NCBI GenBank assembly: GCA_032716605.1
Contig: CM064509.1
Coordinates: forward strand, 48,066,802 to 48,130,801
DNA length: 64,000 bases
Reading direction: 5' to 3'
Origin: Paralithodes platypus
Taxonomy: Eukaryota > Arthropoda > Malacostraca > Decapoda > Lithodidae
The translations under genes were made by a program, and so were the position numbers. Position 1 is the stretch's first letter. Each line of letters begins with the position of its first letter. The notes under the pieces were generated by a model. It saw only the letters and a program-made list of their open reading frames with translations, made no database searches and was not told where the DNA came from. Below, piece after piece: positions 1 through 11,397 of this stretch.

Positions 1-527
1 TGTTCTCGAGAATTCAAGCTTTTTCACAAAATATACTGGAAATACTTCTATTTTCCAGGCAGAATGTCGTATCGTATCGCTTAGAAAATTAAATGTTGAA
101 AAAAATACTGTTATATGTTTATTTACATGATTTATTGACACTCATGGTTTGAATATAACTTTTAACTGTTGATTATAATTTAACGAGATACTCTTCTCCC
201 AATATTGTTTGTGTAAAAACTAATATTAGCGTTAAGGACTTACTCCGCATTTTAATCCTGAATCTAGTGAGCGAAATACTACGAGTTTCACATTATTTCG
301 TTCGGCTTAGTCTGAAATTCGTATTATTTGTTTTTCCTCTCAAATAATGAGAGAAATATATTGCAACAATACTTTTATATCGTGTTTTCGGTATTTTTTC
401 CTCATCTACAGTTCTCCCCGGTGTGTAATAAATTAAATTAATGAATATAGTAGAGCCTCAATTGTTGCCAGATAGCACTTTCTGAACGAAAGGTACTGGG
501 AATCGAGTCATGATTTCTTAGCGCGAT
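1..527. other. AT-rich DNA, no gene seen
   Basis: I see no open frame with protein-like composition, no tandem repeat and no RNA-like fold here. The stretch ends where the long inverted repeat begins. Confidence 0.5.
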
Positions 528-960
528 TGTACAGTCTACGACAGAACTGCTGTCATGGCCTGAGGCAATGTATTAGTTCACTTATCTTTTAATAGATGGC
601 TCTTTAATCACTTCTAATAAAAGGAGGCGGGGTTAATATAGAGGTTGGAAGGAGGAGGAGTCAAATGTGTGTGTGTGTGTGTGTTCGAGAACAGCACGCA
701 GAATAAGTTTATTTTAACATAACACACAGGCTATATTATTAGATTAACCCATGCCGGATCACAAATAAGTAACACAAATCAGGTGTTGCGTTATTTATGG
801 AATTTAAACAGACAATCAGTTTATATCTTTGGCACTTCCCATTCCCCCTCCTCCCCCTCTCCCTTTCACCCCAACTCTCCCTCTTCACTCGCTTTCTCTA
901 CCCTCTCTCCCACCTATCTCTCTCTCTCTGCAGGACTAAAAACAATACCTGTCAAAGGGC
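528..960 (+). repeat. Left arm of a 0.4-kb inverted repeat
   Basis: This segment reappears as the reverse complement at 7140-7554. Shared blocks include the outer end TGTACAGTCTACGACAGAAC, a (TG)n tract at 668-684, the block CATGCCGGATCACAAATAAG, and a CT-rich tail from about 840. The arms have small indels but clearly the same order of blocks. Between them lie LINE-2A, a long (CT)n tract and about 2 kb of AT-rich DNA. The repeat encodes nothing recognisable. It could be two opposite insertions of one short element or the terminal repeats of a fold-back element; no clear target-site duplication decides this. Confidence 0.75.
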
Positions 961-1422
961 GGAGGAACTTTTTAGTCATCGGCCATCTAGCAACTTCATG
1001 GTAATTATTTGCCTTACGGTAATTTTTTGCCATGGTGGATTAATTGGATAATGCCATAGCCTTTGTACCAAGGTCTTCCTTTGTCTGTTTTCATCCATCC
1101 CTGCTGGTATGGTGCTATTACAGCGCTCTTTCTATCACAACATTCTTCTGTTTTTTTCCTTAAGGTGGTACAGCAGGCTGATAAGGAAGACTTAAAGTTT
1201 GGTGGATTTCCTAGGAGTATTGTCCTTCTTTTCTGCTATCTCTCTGCATTTCTTTAAAATCCACCATTACTGTTCCCTCTTGGATATGGTGTCCTTGGGG
1301 GTTGATTCGCCTTGCCCAGATGTGATGGTTCCTTCTGGGTCGACTCCTATATATCCATCCATTTTTCATATTATATGGTTTGCTTCTTTCAATTATATAT
1401 GTTTTTGTTTGCTCTTTTATCC

Positions 1423-1449
1423 GGTGATATAGAATTAAATCCCGGTCCT
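1423..1449 (+). other. 2A-like ribosome-skipping motif (GDIELNPGP)
   Basis: Codons at 1423-1449 give Gly-Asp-Ile-Glu-Leu-Asn-Pro-Gly-Pro, an exact match to the D(V/I)ExNPGP core of 2A peptides. In that family the ribosome skips the last Gly-Pro bond, releasing the upstream peptide and continuing translation. 2A-like sequences at the N-terminus of APE-type non-LTR retrotransposon proteins are established. Here the peptide would release only 24 residues, most of them hydrophobic (rich in Phe, Leu, Met), which resembles a signal sequence. Activity is inferred, not shown. Confidence 0.85.
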
Positions 1450-1624
1450 CATAGACCTAATCATCCTGCGAGAAGAAGTTGCTGTATTCTGTATTCTAAC
1501 ATCCGTGGACTTCATAAGAACATTAAAGATCTTACTATGGCATCAGTGGATTATGACATTGTCTTTTGTTCCGAAACTCTTGTTTCTGACCATAGACACA
1601 TTTCAGAACTGCTCATACCTGGCT

Positions 1625-2112
1625 TTAACCCTTCTTTAGCGGCCTATGCGGTTTATTTATATGTACCGCCCAGCGGGGTGTTTTTAGCCAAAAGAGGGCT
1701 GTTTACGTGATCATTTTCATGCCTAAATAAGACCCAGAACGTAAAACAAGTATCTATCCCTGAAAGGGCATAAACAGAGCTTTCGAATGACACCATAACG
1801 ATCCTTGTATGATGGATAGTTTTCTTGCAATAACCGTGCAACGCGAGTGCAAAAAGCATGTAATTCGGTACTTTCCCCATATAATTCAGTATGTAGCGAG
1901 TGAGAGAGGGAGGAGGGAGCTGAGATTCGTGTCAGTAGGTTCGCCGCGGTGGTCTGGAGCAGTCATACGCTCGCTAGTCTCCTGCCACCACTTGTCTCTC
2001 TCTCTCAGCAACATTACGTGCTGAAATTGCCACTCGACCTATGTCGAGCGCCGCCACATAGTCCAGCTTTATTAAAAACGACTTATGTGGTGAGCCGCTT
2101 TTTAAGGGTTAA
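1625..2112 (+). mobile_element. 488-bp piggyBac-type MITE, copy 1
   Basis: The element is bounded by TTAA at 1625-1628 and 2109-2112. Ends read TTAACCCTTCTTTAGCGGCC and, as reverse complement of the right end, TTAACCCTTAAAAAGCGGCT. TTAA duplication and a CCCT-type terminus are hallmarks of the piggyBac superfamily. Two further copies of exactly the same length lie at 29973-30460 and 49762-50249. The short ORFs inside are not conserved proteins. It sits inside the endonuclease of LINE-2A, and the reading frame is consistent across one retained TTAA, so the MITE is younger than the LINE. Confidence 0.9.
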
Positions 2113-4934
2113 TAAACCACTTCTTATTCGCCGTGACTCTCTTCCTCGTGCTCGTGGAATGAGTTTATACATCCGATCTGGCTATTATGCCCAGCCTTTG
2201 ACGAAATTTCTTTGTGGTTGCCACGAGATCCAGTTGGTTAAAGTTTCCAGTAAATATCATAACCACTACATTTTTAGCCTATATAGAAATCCTGATGCCA
2301 ATAACAATCTATATGACTGTCTTTTAAATGCCTTGGCATTAATTCAGTCTGTTGATGTCAAGTCATCTTTCGTTTTTGTTGGGGATGTTAATGCACATCA
2401 TAAAGAGTGGCTGAACTCGGTCTCTCCAACAAATAGAAATGGTCACGCTGCCATGGATTTTGCTAATTTGTCTGGGTGTGAGCAGTTGATTGCTGGACCT
2501 ACACATATTTCTGGAAACTGTCTTGATCTCGTCTTAACAGATGCTCCTGGTGTTGTGGAGACTGCAGTTCTTGCTCCTGTAGGTACTTCTGACCATAATG
2601 CTGTAACCTGTAAAATCAATCTTTAATTTACTGTGCCAGATATCATTATATCTCGTAAAGTCTATCTTAAATCTCGAGTTAATTGGGAAAATGTATGTGA
2701 TGATGTTACCAATATCCACTGGAATCACATACTAAGATCTGATGACCCTGTTTCATCCCTCAATAACTCTCTCTTAGACATCCTGCAAAGAAGAGTCCCT
2801 TCTAAGTTAATCAAATCCCGTATTAAAGATAAAGCTTGGTTCAATGACGACTGTAAGCGTGCATATAATAACAAGCAGGCTGCATATCACCGCTGGAGAC
2901 GTAATCGAACCCAGTTGCTTTGGGATGACTATGTACATCTTCGGTCTGTTGCGCAGAGAGTATATAGTACAGCCGAGAGGGATTACAATTCCCATTTGCA
3001 GGAAGTTCTCGCAGGTGCTACTCAGCCACATAAATGGTGGGCCTCACTTAAGGCATCACTATTTGGAATTGACTCCACCATGCCTCCACTTCGTGATTCT
3101 GATGGTTCTATCTTTATTGATCCATTAACTAAGGGTAATATGCTTTCTAATATTTTCATAGGTAAGCAGAGTGATCAGGAATTGCAATTGCCCTTGACAT
3201 GTTTCCCTAGTCCTAATCTAAAGTCGATAGCATTCAAATCAGCTGAATTTATTGGATCTTGTCACTTATGGTGGGATTGACCCAGATGGATTTTTTCCTC
3301 TCTTCTTTAAGAAGATTGCTGTTGTCTTAGCACCTAAATTGGCTATAGTATTTAGGTTGCTCTTGAAATCTGGTAGTTTTCCTCTTTGCTGACGAAAAGC
3401 TAGCAATACTCCAATTCCGAAGGGAGCTACTGCTTCGTCATCCCCATCTGAGTATCGTCCTATATCCATAACGCCTATTCTCTCGAAGATCTTTGAAAGG
3501 CTTTTAGCTAGACGCCTTTCTTCATACTGTAATCGTCTTGATATAATACCCAATTCACAGTTTGGTTTTCGCAAAGGTTTGGGTACTTGCGATGCGCTTT
3601 TAACTTTATCTCAAGATCTTCAGTCTTCGTTGGACAAAGGGTATGAATCTCATGTTGTGGCTATTGATTTTAGTTCTGCTTTTGATCTTGTTAATCATAA
3701 AGCCCTTTTATATAAGCTGCAACTTTATGGTATTGGTGGTAGTCTTTTATATATTTTTAAAGATTTTTTGACAGACAGGTCTCAGCATGTTGTTGTTGAT
3801 GGGTGCACTTCTGTTTCTGTGCCTGTTGTTTCGGGTGTTCCACAGGGCAGTGTGCTTGGGCCTCTGTTTTTCATTATTTTAATTGCTTGCTTGTGCTCTG
3901 AGCTTGAAAATAAACTAGTTTCTTATGCCGATGACATAACTTTATACTCATCAATTCCATCTCCAGAGAGTAGAATCGAAGTTGCAGCATCTCTAAACAG
4001 GGACTTGGCTAAGATTACCTCTTGGTGTGAACTTTGGGGTATGAAGCTTAATGCTAAGAAAACTCACTCCATGATAATCAGTAGATCACGTACTTTGGCT
4101 CCTCCTCATCCTTGTTTGCATGTTTATGGTGAACAAATTGAGGATGTGTCAGGTTTGTGTTTGCTTGGAGTGACTCTCGATCCTAAGTTGACATTTGAGA
4201 AGCATATTCGTTCCTTGTCTTCTACTATTGCTCAAAAGATTGGTTTACTTCGCAAGTGTTATAAAACATTCGCTTGTGAAACCACAGTCATAAAAAAAAT
4301 TTATGCTTTTATTTTGCCTCATTTTGAGTACTGCTCTCCTGTTTGGAACTCGGCTGCTGACTGTCATTTGAAATTGCTTGATAAAGCTCTTATTCTATTA
4401 AATTTATTCTCCCTGCACTATCTTTTGATCTTCATCATCGGCGTCGGGTTGGTGCCCTTAGTCTTTTATTTAAAAAAATTAACAATACTCAGCATCCATT
4501 GCATAGTGTTTTACCAGAACCTTTTATTCCAATTCGCGCAACAAGATTTACGAGGAGTCTTAATGACCTTGCCATGACTCCAATTAATGTTTCTACATCT
4601 CAGTTTTCTCGGTGTTTTATTCCTTCAATGATTCCCTTTTGGAATCATTTGCCAAACGAGGTTGTACAGTCAACCCATATCTCAGCTTTTAAGTCCAGAG
4701 TTAATGTTTTTTTACAGAAGTAAATTTTGTTTTTAATCATGATTTGCTTTTATTCATTTTAGAATGGTGTTTTAATTGACAAACTGATCTTTTCTTCTGG
4801 GCTCTCTAACTACTGTAGCCCTTTTCCTTTTTCTTAGTTGTCTTAGTCTCTCTCCAGTGCTTACGGGTATTTTGTGGGGATTCATCTTTTATAGGTGTAT
4901 CTGCACCCTGTTGGGAGGCTTAGACAGCTTCTAT

Positions 4935-5091
<157 letters not shown>

Positions 5092-5199
5092 CGTAAATGA
5101 TACCCTCTAAAATACGCAGATTAATAATATGCAATTGTTTTGAATTTACATATACATAATAAATGTTAGGGATGACTAAAATAACTAACATATATTGAT

Positions 5200-5271
5200 T
5201 AGGAATAGGATAACTAGCGGGGCAGCGAACAACACCTGTTGCTTGCTGCCTCGCTAGTTATCCTATTCCTA
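5200..5271. repeat. 72-nt near-perfect hairpin
   Basis: Two 35-nt arms (5200-5234 and 5237-5271) are reverse complements around a central CC. The outer 20 nt, TAGGAATAGGATAACTAGCG, pair perfectly. Only three inner positions differ; in a plus-strand transcript two of these are G-U pairs and one is A-C. It lies alone in AT-rich DNA. It may be a precursor-like small RNA fold or a tiny palindromic repeat. Confidence 0.7.
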
Positions 5272-5445
5272 CTTAAGCTACGATTCCCGAAGAACACGTC
5301 TATATTTGTTTGTATATATATTAAGTGTAACAATAACACTTAGGATTCAAGTTATTTGTGTTGGCTCAAGGAATAAGTTGAATAATACATATACTTATGA
5401 CCTCCCACAATTTGTAATGTTTGGGGAGACGGCGCTTCAACCTCT

Positions 5446-5608
5446 CTCCTCTGTCCATCACATGCAAGCACCAACCCACCCACACCCACACCCACACAGG
5501 ATACAAAACACACACACACTCACACCCGATAACATAAAACGCACATCACACACATGATCACATACAACGTAATGGGCACAAATCACTCACACATGATAAC
5601 ATAAAACG

Positions 5609-5641
<33 letters not shown>

Positions 5642-5642
5642 T
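5446..5642. repeat. (CA)-rich microsatellite region
   Basis: CACACC and CACACA tracts occur at 5478-5525 and 5610-5640, with two copies of an ACATGAT...CATAAAACGCACA block between them. There is no coding potential. Confidence 0.85.
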
Positions 5643-7139
5643 GGTCCAGGCAAACTAGAAAATGTATTAGCATTAGTGAGGAAATGCTGCTGTCTTCAGT
5701 GCGTGCCATGGCCATCCTGAGCCTTACGACGTATACAGACTAATAACACACATAACAAAGCCACTACAACAACTTTGTCTCTCTCCAACAACCCTTCTCC
5801 CCTCTCTACACTCTTCAGACAATAGGAAAAGTAGAAAGTAGCTACGAGGTGCCGTAGTAAAGGCTTATCCTTCAATACCTTCACCTGACCTGACCCAATC
5901 CGGGGTTTAGCTGGTCCACAAGGGTGTGTGACATGAACCCAATAGAGAATTTGTAGGCCATCATGTCATGGAGTGGAATGTGGTCCAGGATAAGATTGGA
6001 AAGGACGGGAAGAGTGGGATCAGCAGGAGGCAGGGAGGGGGGGGGGGGGGAGTCCGTCGCCGCCCTAATATAAGTTGGACAATTTTGTAATCAGCTCCAA
6101 CGAGAATACAGGAGGTAGTTGATGTAGCTTGTGGGTGGAGATCATATTGATTGAATAAATATAAATTGTAAATGTTTATGGAATGGAAGTATATAGTAAA
6201 GGTGAGGCAAGTAATCAAATTTACCCTAGTGATACGACCTACGCCAAGGCCGATTTTACACTCCAGGTACCCAGTTTACATTTAAGAACCCTTTATATAT
6301 ATAATATAATGTGTGTGTGTTTCCAGTGTTCACCATAACATAATGATGGTGAAATAATACATATTAAATTAAATTCAAGGAAACATACACAGAGCTATAG
6401 TATAATTTTAATTATGTTTGGAGGATAATTTAAACAATCCTAAGTAAAAATATAAAAGCCTAAACAATTTATATCAATTTTAAAACAACATAACCAGATT
6501 GCTTGGATTAACGTTAATTGTTCAATTCGATGACTTACTTTATAGTAAATCATTACAATGGGTAGCGCCGAACTGTTCACTGATAATGGGAAGCCACAGT
6601 AATTAAGCTAGTAATTAAGAATCCACTGAGAAATGTATAATGCAATAATCATAGCGTGTCATATTACATGTTAAGGTAGATTATGAATTGGTCAACCACA
6701 GTGCTGTGAATAGTGGTATGGAAGAAAACAAATATTTTCTCTAATATCAACATTTGTTTTAATTACAAAGAAACACGTTTCGGCTCATAAAGTGTTTTCT
6801 CTAACTGAGCCGATATTATCTTGTCTTTATGATATATATATTTGGTTATAATTTGGTCCAAGCTAGATTACAATGTGATCCAACTGGTCTTGATGCGTGG
6901 ATTGTAACATCCCGTTTCAATTACTTATATATTTATACGAATGTTCAAACTAACCAGGACTCTAAGGTTGGCAACTTTGAGTGTTTTGCAACGGAGCATA
7001 TCTATTTATTTTCTATAACACATTGTATAAGGTAAAGAATAGAATACGAGTTAATAATTGAGAATCAGTAAAGGTAAAAAGAACAGTATTATTAAAACAC
7101 CAAAGTCATTTTTATGGACAGCTTTGAGCACGATGATGA
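5643..7139. other. AT-rich DNA without a gene; possible PLE tail remnant
   Basis: No protein-like ORF is present. A poly-G run lies near 6037-6050. At 6770-6826 the minus strand carries a stem GGCTCA/TGAGCC followed by GCCGAAACGTGTTTCTTTG, which resembles the 3' ends of arthropod Penelope-like elements; this is from memory of the family and is weak. The rest shows no feature I can name. Confidence 0.35.
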
Positions 7140-7554
7140 GGACAATTATATACTCGGTTAGGAGAGAGAAGGGGGAGAGAAAAAGAGAGAAGGGGGAGAT
7201 AGGGGAAGGCAGCAGAGAGAAGGGGAGGAGGGGGGAATGGGAAGTTCGAAGGATAGAACCTTGATTGTCTGTATATTAAATTCCATAAATAACGCAACAC
7301 CTGATGTGTGTTACTTATTTGTGATCCGGCATGGGTTAATCTAATAATATAGCTTGTGTGTTATGTTAAAATAAACGTATTCTGCGTGCTGTTCTAGAAC
7401 ACACACACACACACATTTGACTCCTCCTCCTTCCAACCTCTATATTAACCCCGCCTCCTTTTATTAGAAGCGATTAAAGGGCCATCTATTAAAAGATAAG
7501 TGAACTAACACATTGCCTCAGGCCATGACAACAAGTTCTGTCGTAGACTGTACA
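7140..7554 (-). repeat. Right arm of the 0.4-kb inverted repeat
   Basis: Reverse complement of 528-960, including a purine-rich part (7160-7240), a (CA)n tract (7399-7418) and the terminal block ending GACTGTACA. It abuts the PLE reverse transcriptase directly: the PLE frame reading '..NNGQCLN' on the minus strand runs into this arm and out of frame, so the arm truncates the PLE. Confidence 0.75.
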
Positions 7555-8186
7555 TTAAGACATTGGCCATTGTTAGTAGGTTTGGTGTACACGGTAGTTT
7601 TGAAGCCGTGGTCGTGGAGGGAGACAAGGAGGTCGAGGAAGGGTAGATGTCCATCGGTGGTTTCTTCGTATGTGAAGTTGAGTCCGGAGGCGGCCATGAA
7701 GCGCTGCTGTAGGTCCCTGAGTTCGCCCAGGTCCTTCACCCGCACGAAGATATCATCGATGTACCTGCAGTAGACAGTGGGCCGGTGGGCAGCCAGGAGT
7801 TCCTCTTCGATAGTTCCCATGAAGAAATTGGCGAACAGGACCCCCAGGGGGCTTCCCATCGCTACACCGTCGATTTGCTGGTACATATTCCCGCGGGGGC
7901 AGAGGAAAGGGGACTCCTTGGTACATAGTTCCAAGAACGTCTTCAGGGCCTTCTCTGGGATGTCCAGGGGGGGCATATTAGGGCAGTGGTAAACTCGACG
8001 TAGGATAAAATCTATGGTCTTGTCAACGGGCACGTTGGTAAACAAACTCTCTACGTCGAGGGAGGCGATGATGTGGTCGTTAGCTGGGGGGGCATCTCGT
8101 AGAATTTCTAGGAAGTCATAAGCAGAGTTGAGGTTGTATTGCCGAGGAACAAAAGGGGTGAGGAGTTCTTTCAGGGCCTTCGCGGC
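7555..8186 (-). pseudogene. Penelope-like element RT fragment (minus copy)
   Basis: The minus-strand frame carries PLE reverse transcriptase blocks: 'SLFTNVPVDKTIDF', 'DGVAMGSPLGVLFANF' and the active-site region 'YCRYIDDIF', then 'GLNFTYEETTDGHLPFLD'. The DD pair of the polymerase site is intact. The N-terminal part is lost at 8186, where the sequence flips into an inverted second copy, and the C-terminal part is lost at 7554, where the inverted repeat begins. PLE proteins normally continue into a GIY-YIG endonuclease, which is missing on this side. Confidence 0.85.
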
Positions 8187-9316
8187 GCTTCATGGCCGCC
8201 TCCGGACTCAACTTCACATACGAAAAAACCACCGATGGACATCTACCCTTCCTCGACCTCCTTGTGTCCCTCCACGACCATGGCTTCAAAACTACCGTGT
8301 ACACCAAACTTACTAACAATGGCCAATGTCTTAATGGGGAAAGTGAATGCCCTAAACGATACCTACAGTCCACCATCGCCGCCTATGTCAGGAGAGCCCT
8401 CACCCATTGCACCACCTGGAATGACACACACAATGAACTGGAAAGGCTCACCCAGGTCCTAGTCAACAATGGGTATTCCAACACTGACATCACCAATGCC
8501 ATCAACCACCACCTAGAAAAATGGTACAAACAAGACCCCCCTAGCACCAACCCGGCCAATGACATTACATTTTTCTACAGAAACTACATGTCTTCCGACC
8601 ACACAACAGACGAATCCATTATGAAAGAAATAATTAACAAAAACGTCCTCCCCACCAACCCTGACAATAAAATCAAACTCATTATTTACTACAAATCTCC
8701 TAAGACCTCCAACCTTGTCCTCCGTAACCGCCCCATTTCCACCAACCAACCGAAAGACGATCATGTGACATACCAGCATATTTGCACCTCTGGGGACTGT
8801 GGACCCCTATCCTATGTTGGAATGACACAGACTCGCCTTTCCCGTCGACTAACCCTCCACCTTCAATCTGGCGCTATGAAAAATCACTATCAAGCCCCCC
8901 ACCATCTTGCCCTAACTCGCGCCGACCTAGACAAACAAACCACCATACTCGACAAAGAATCAGACCCCAGAAGACTAGCTATTTTAGAAGCTCTATACAT
9001 CCAAACACTCAACCCCAGCATCAACAACCAAACACAAGACCTTCAAATTCTTCCTTCAGGCAAGCGCTACAGGCATGCTGCCCCCCCCCCCCCCCCCTCC
9101 TCTCGCCCCGCGCCCCCCTCCCTTACGCTTCCACACTCAGCACACAACTGACAACACCAACCAATCACAGCCACCCACAGCCAACAACCAACCACCGATA
9201 AGATTTAGTGCCCATCTCGCGAATAGACTGCCTTCCACCAATGAACAGCCACCACACATCCAGTAGCTCCGCCCACCTCCCTCTACTTGATCCTCGAATT
9301 TTGTATAAATATGATG
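8187..9316 (+). mobile_element. Penelope-like element fragment, 3' half
   Basis: Plus-strand PLE segment that begins inside RT, carries the C-terminal endonuclease and continues into a C- and A-rich 3' region ('CCGCCCACCTCCCTCTACTT' near 9268). It is head-to-head with the minus fragment at 7555-8186: about 150 bp (7555-7705 versus 8187-8335) are reverse complements. It ends where a LINE RT frame begins near 9317. Confidence 0.75.
8192..9151 (+). pseudogene. PLE RT C-terminus plus GIY-YIG endonuclease
   Basis: An open frame of 319 codons. Residues 1-60 repeat the RT block 'GLNFTYEKTTDGHLPFLD' of the neighbouring minus copy. The middle is the PLE linker. From about residue 195 there is a Cys-containing segment leading to 'SYVGMTQTRLSRRL', a GIY-YIG nuclease core in the usual C-terminal position. 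In PLEs this nuclease nicks the target for priming. The C-terminus is low-complexity, Pro-rich, after a poly-C run at 9081-9096. The frame is open, but the protein lacks the RT active site, so it is a 5'-truncated remnant. Confidence 0.75.
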
Positions 9317-10045
9317 CTTTGTCCCACAGTAATGTACGCAGACGATGTGACGCAAATAATAAGAGCAGACACAATAGACGCATTGACAAACAAAGCTCAA
9401 AGAGAACTTGACAAAGTAGCACAATGGGAGCAAAAATGGCGGATTCAGGCTCATCCTCAAAAATCACACGTCACATACTTTGCCAAGGGACATCTCCGCC
9501 CAAGACCCTTATTCCAGAACTCCCGAGCACCTGTCCCTAACCGCACACAAATAAATGTCTCTCCCACAAACAAAGTACTCGGCCTCACATTCGACAAAAA
9601 CATCCGATTCCACAAACAAGCACAAACTTCCATTGCCATTGCATCAAAATCACTACAAACCATCTATCGTTTCAGAAATGCCTCAATAAAAACCAAGCTT
9701 CACTTATACAAAGCACTTATAAGACCTCTTTTGTGCTACGTCCCACTCAGCATTTCACTTTCGGCCCCTACCAACCAACTAAAATATCAAAGAATACAAA
9801 ATAAAGCACTGAGGTGGATGTTCGGGACTCAGTGGTATGAGTTCCAGACGGCACAACATCTTCACAATCTAGCCCACATCCCCCCTCTAAATACTTATTG
9901 GCAGCAATTAGCAGAAAAACAAATGATAAAACTTGAGACCTTTCATGATAACTTCATCCAAATTTTCAACATAATTTTACACCGCCCCATGTCAAACCTC
10001 CTTCACCCCAACAACAGAGAGGCACCCATTCCAATATTCACTTAA
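9317..10045 (+). pseudogene. LINE reverse transcriptase fragment (LINE-F)
   Basis: The frame begins abruptly at the RT active site 'VMYADDVTQII' and continues through a thumb-like region ('VLGLTFDKNIRF', 'LHLYKALIRPLLCY') to 'QRIQNKALRWMFG' and a stop at 10046-10048. Everything upstream of the active site is missing, so this is a 5'-truncated copy. The pattern fits the I/Jockey group of LINEs, but I cannot place the clade. It is unrelated in sequence to LINE-A, B, C and D in this window. It appears to interrupt PLE-derived sequence, since PLE-like termini lie on both sides. Confidence 0.75.
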
Positions 10046-10630
10046 AATCAGGATTGGTAGAGGAGGTGGGTCATGCCGGCTCGTCCACAGTCCAGCCTCC
10101 CTACCACTCCTGACCTAGATTCCTAGCTTCACTTCCCATTAAAATGTATAATTTCACAGACAAAGTACAAGACAACAACCTTTTAACGTAACTCCTATAA
10201 TAATAACAGTACAGCCTTCTTACAGGTTCTGCCACTGACAAACTTCCCCAGCAGTACCCCTTTTGACTCAATGCCACCCAAAATTACCTCCCCCTATACC
10301 ATTTTCGAATACTACCACCCAAAAATACAACCCCAAAACATGCAAGCACTTTCGATCTTATACCATCCAAAATTAACTTGCTCCCCATCCCTTGCCCCCT
10401 TCTTGGCAAGCCATCCTGAATCACTAAAGTAACTTCTCCAACTAAATCAACTCAACCCCAGCTCAATTATTCAACTCACGCACGTTGGGTCAAGCCCCGA
10501 CACCCTATTTCTCCCACTATTATCACTGTCTCTCCTACTTAACCAATAAAAACTTCCCTTCTTTCACCCTCACCCACCTTTTCTATATTCATTCATTCAT
10601 TCATTCTATTCTAATCATTACCTCTCCATT
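10046..10630. other. C/A-rich non-coding DNA
   Basis: Probably the 3' region of LINE-F followed by PLE terminal sequence. It is compositionally skewed (few G) and includes an ATTC tetranucleotide run at 10587-10608. No gene is seen. Confidence 0.4.
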
Positions 10631-10805
10631 CCCTGAAGATGCAAGATGTTTACTTGTGAAACGTTGGATCCACCATGAATTTTGCTAACCTTTTGTACCT
10701 CATCTCTGAACCCCCGAGGAAAATTGTTAGAACCATTGAAAGCTGTAACAATAAAATCTTGAATGCTGAAACTGCTATTGGTTTTAACCTCGTCTGTTTA
10801 AAAGA

Positions 10806-10807
<2 letters not shown>
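10631..10807 (+). mobile_element. PLE terminal region and start of PLE ORF
   Basis: CTGAAGA (10633-10639), a 5-bp stem GCAAG/CTTGT with a 7-nt loop, and GAAA (10658-10661) resemble a hammerhead core, a motif known from PLE terminal repeats. An ATG at 10675 follows and opens about 44 codons reading '[20 protein letters not shown]', reminiscent of PLE N-terminal regions. The frame runs into a (TA)n tract at 10808, so only the beginning of a PLE unit remains. Confidence 0.5.
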
Positions 10808-10876
<69 letters not shown>

Positions 10877-10909
10877 TATATATATATATATAACTGTATA
10901 TATTATATA

Positions 10910-10964
<55 letters not shown>

Positions 10965-10975
10965 TGTATATATAA
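10808..10975. repeat. (TA)n microsatellite
   Basis: Interrupted TA repeats with GTACATA and ACTGTATA interspersions. It separates the PLE start from the PLE palindrome. The Ile-Tyr ORFs here are artefacts. Confidence 0.95.
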
Positions 10976-11397
10976 GGAATATGAAGACCAAAGCGAACAG
11001 GAACATATTTGTTTATTGGCAACGTTTCAACACTAATTTTGCGTCATTATCAAGCCTAAAAAAGAGAAAGAATAAAACCTATCGTGAATATCATAAAATC
11101 ATCACATGTTAAAATTGAAAATGTATTCAAAAGATAAAATTAACGAAAATATAGCTAAGGTTCATTACGTTAAGAAATTAAAAGTAGAGATTTTTGATAA
11201 GTGAAAAAGGAATAAAAGAGTGAGAATAATGTAAACAATGATAATTAATGTTAGGCAAAATAAAGATAGATGAGGGCGGCGAATTTAAAAGTCAAGGAGT
11301 GAAAGGAGCGGGGTCGACTAAAATAAGGAAACAGGAGTACAAATGGGCACATATATCTATTTAAACATATGCCTACACGTACCAGCACAAGACACTA

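Larger units (their letters stand above)
1375..4723 (+). pseudogene. LINE-2A ORF2 (2A leader, AP-endonuclease, RT), broken
   Basis: The first in-frame ATG is at 1375. It is followed by a hydrophobic 16-residue leader and the 2A-like motif. Endonuclease signatures follow: 'YSNIRGL', 'CSET', then after the MITE 'VGDVNAHHKEW' and 'SDHNAV'. A linker leads to RT ('SSAFDLVNHKALL', 'SGVPQGSVLG', YADD at 3924-3935) and a C-terminal 'FWNHLP' region ending at 4723. Breaks seen: MITE at 1625-2112, TAA at 2624-2626 with the same frame resuming directly, a frameshift near 3260, TGA at 3390-3392, and a frameshift near 4390. The protein would act in target-primed reverse transcription. The catalytic residues I can identify are retained, but no full-length protein can be made from this copy. 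Confidence 0.85.

Noticed and set aside
10650..11006. Ile-Tyr frames across (TA)n, here and at 33631-33900
   Set aside because: Pure microsatellite artefacts.
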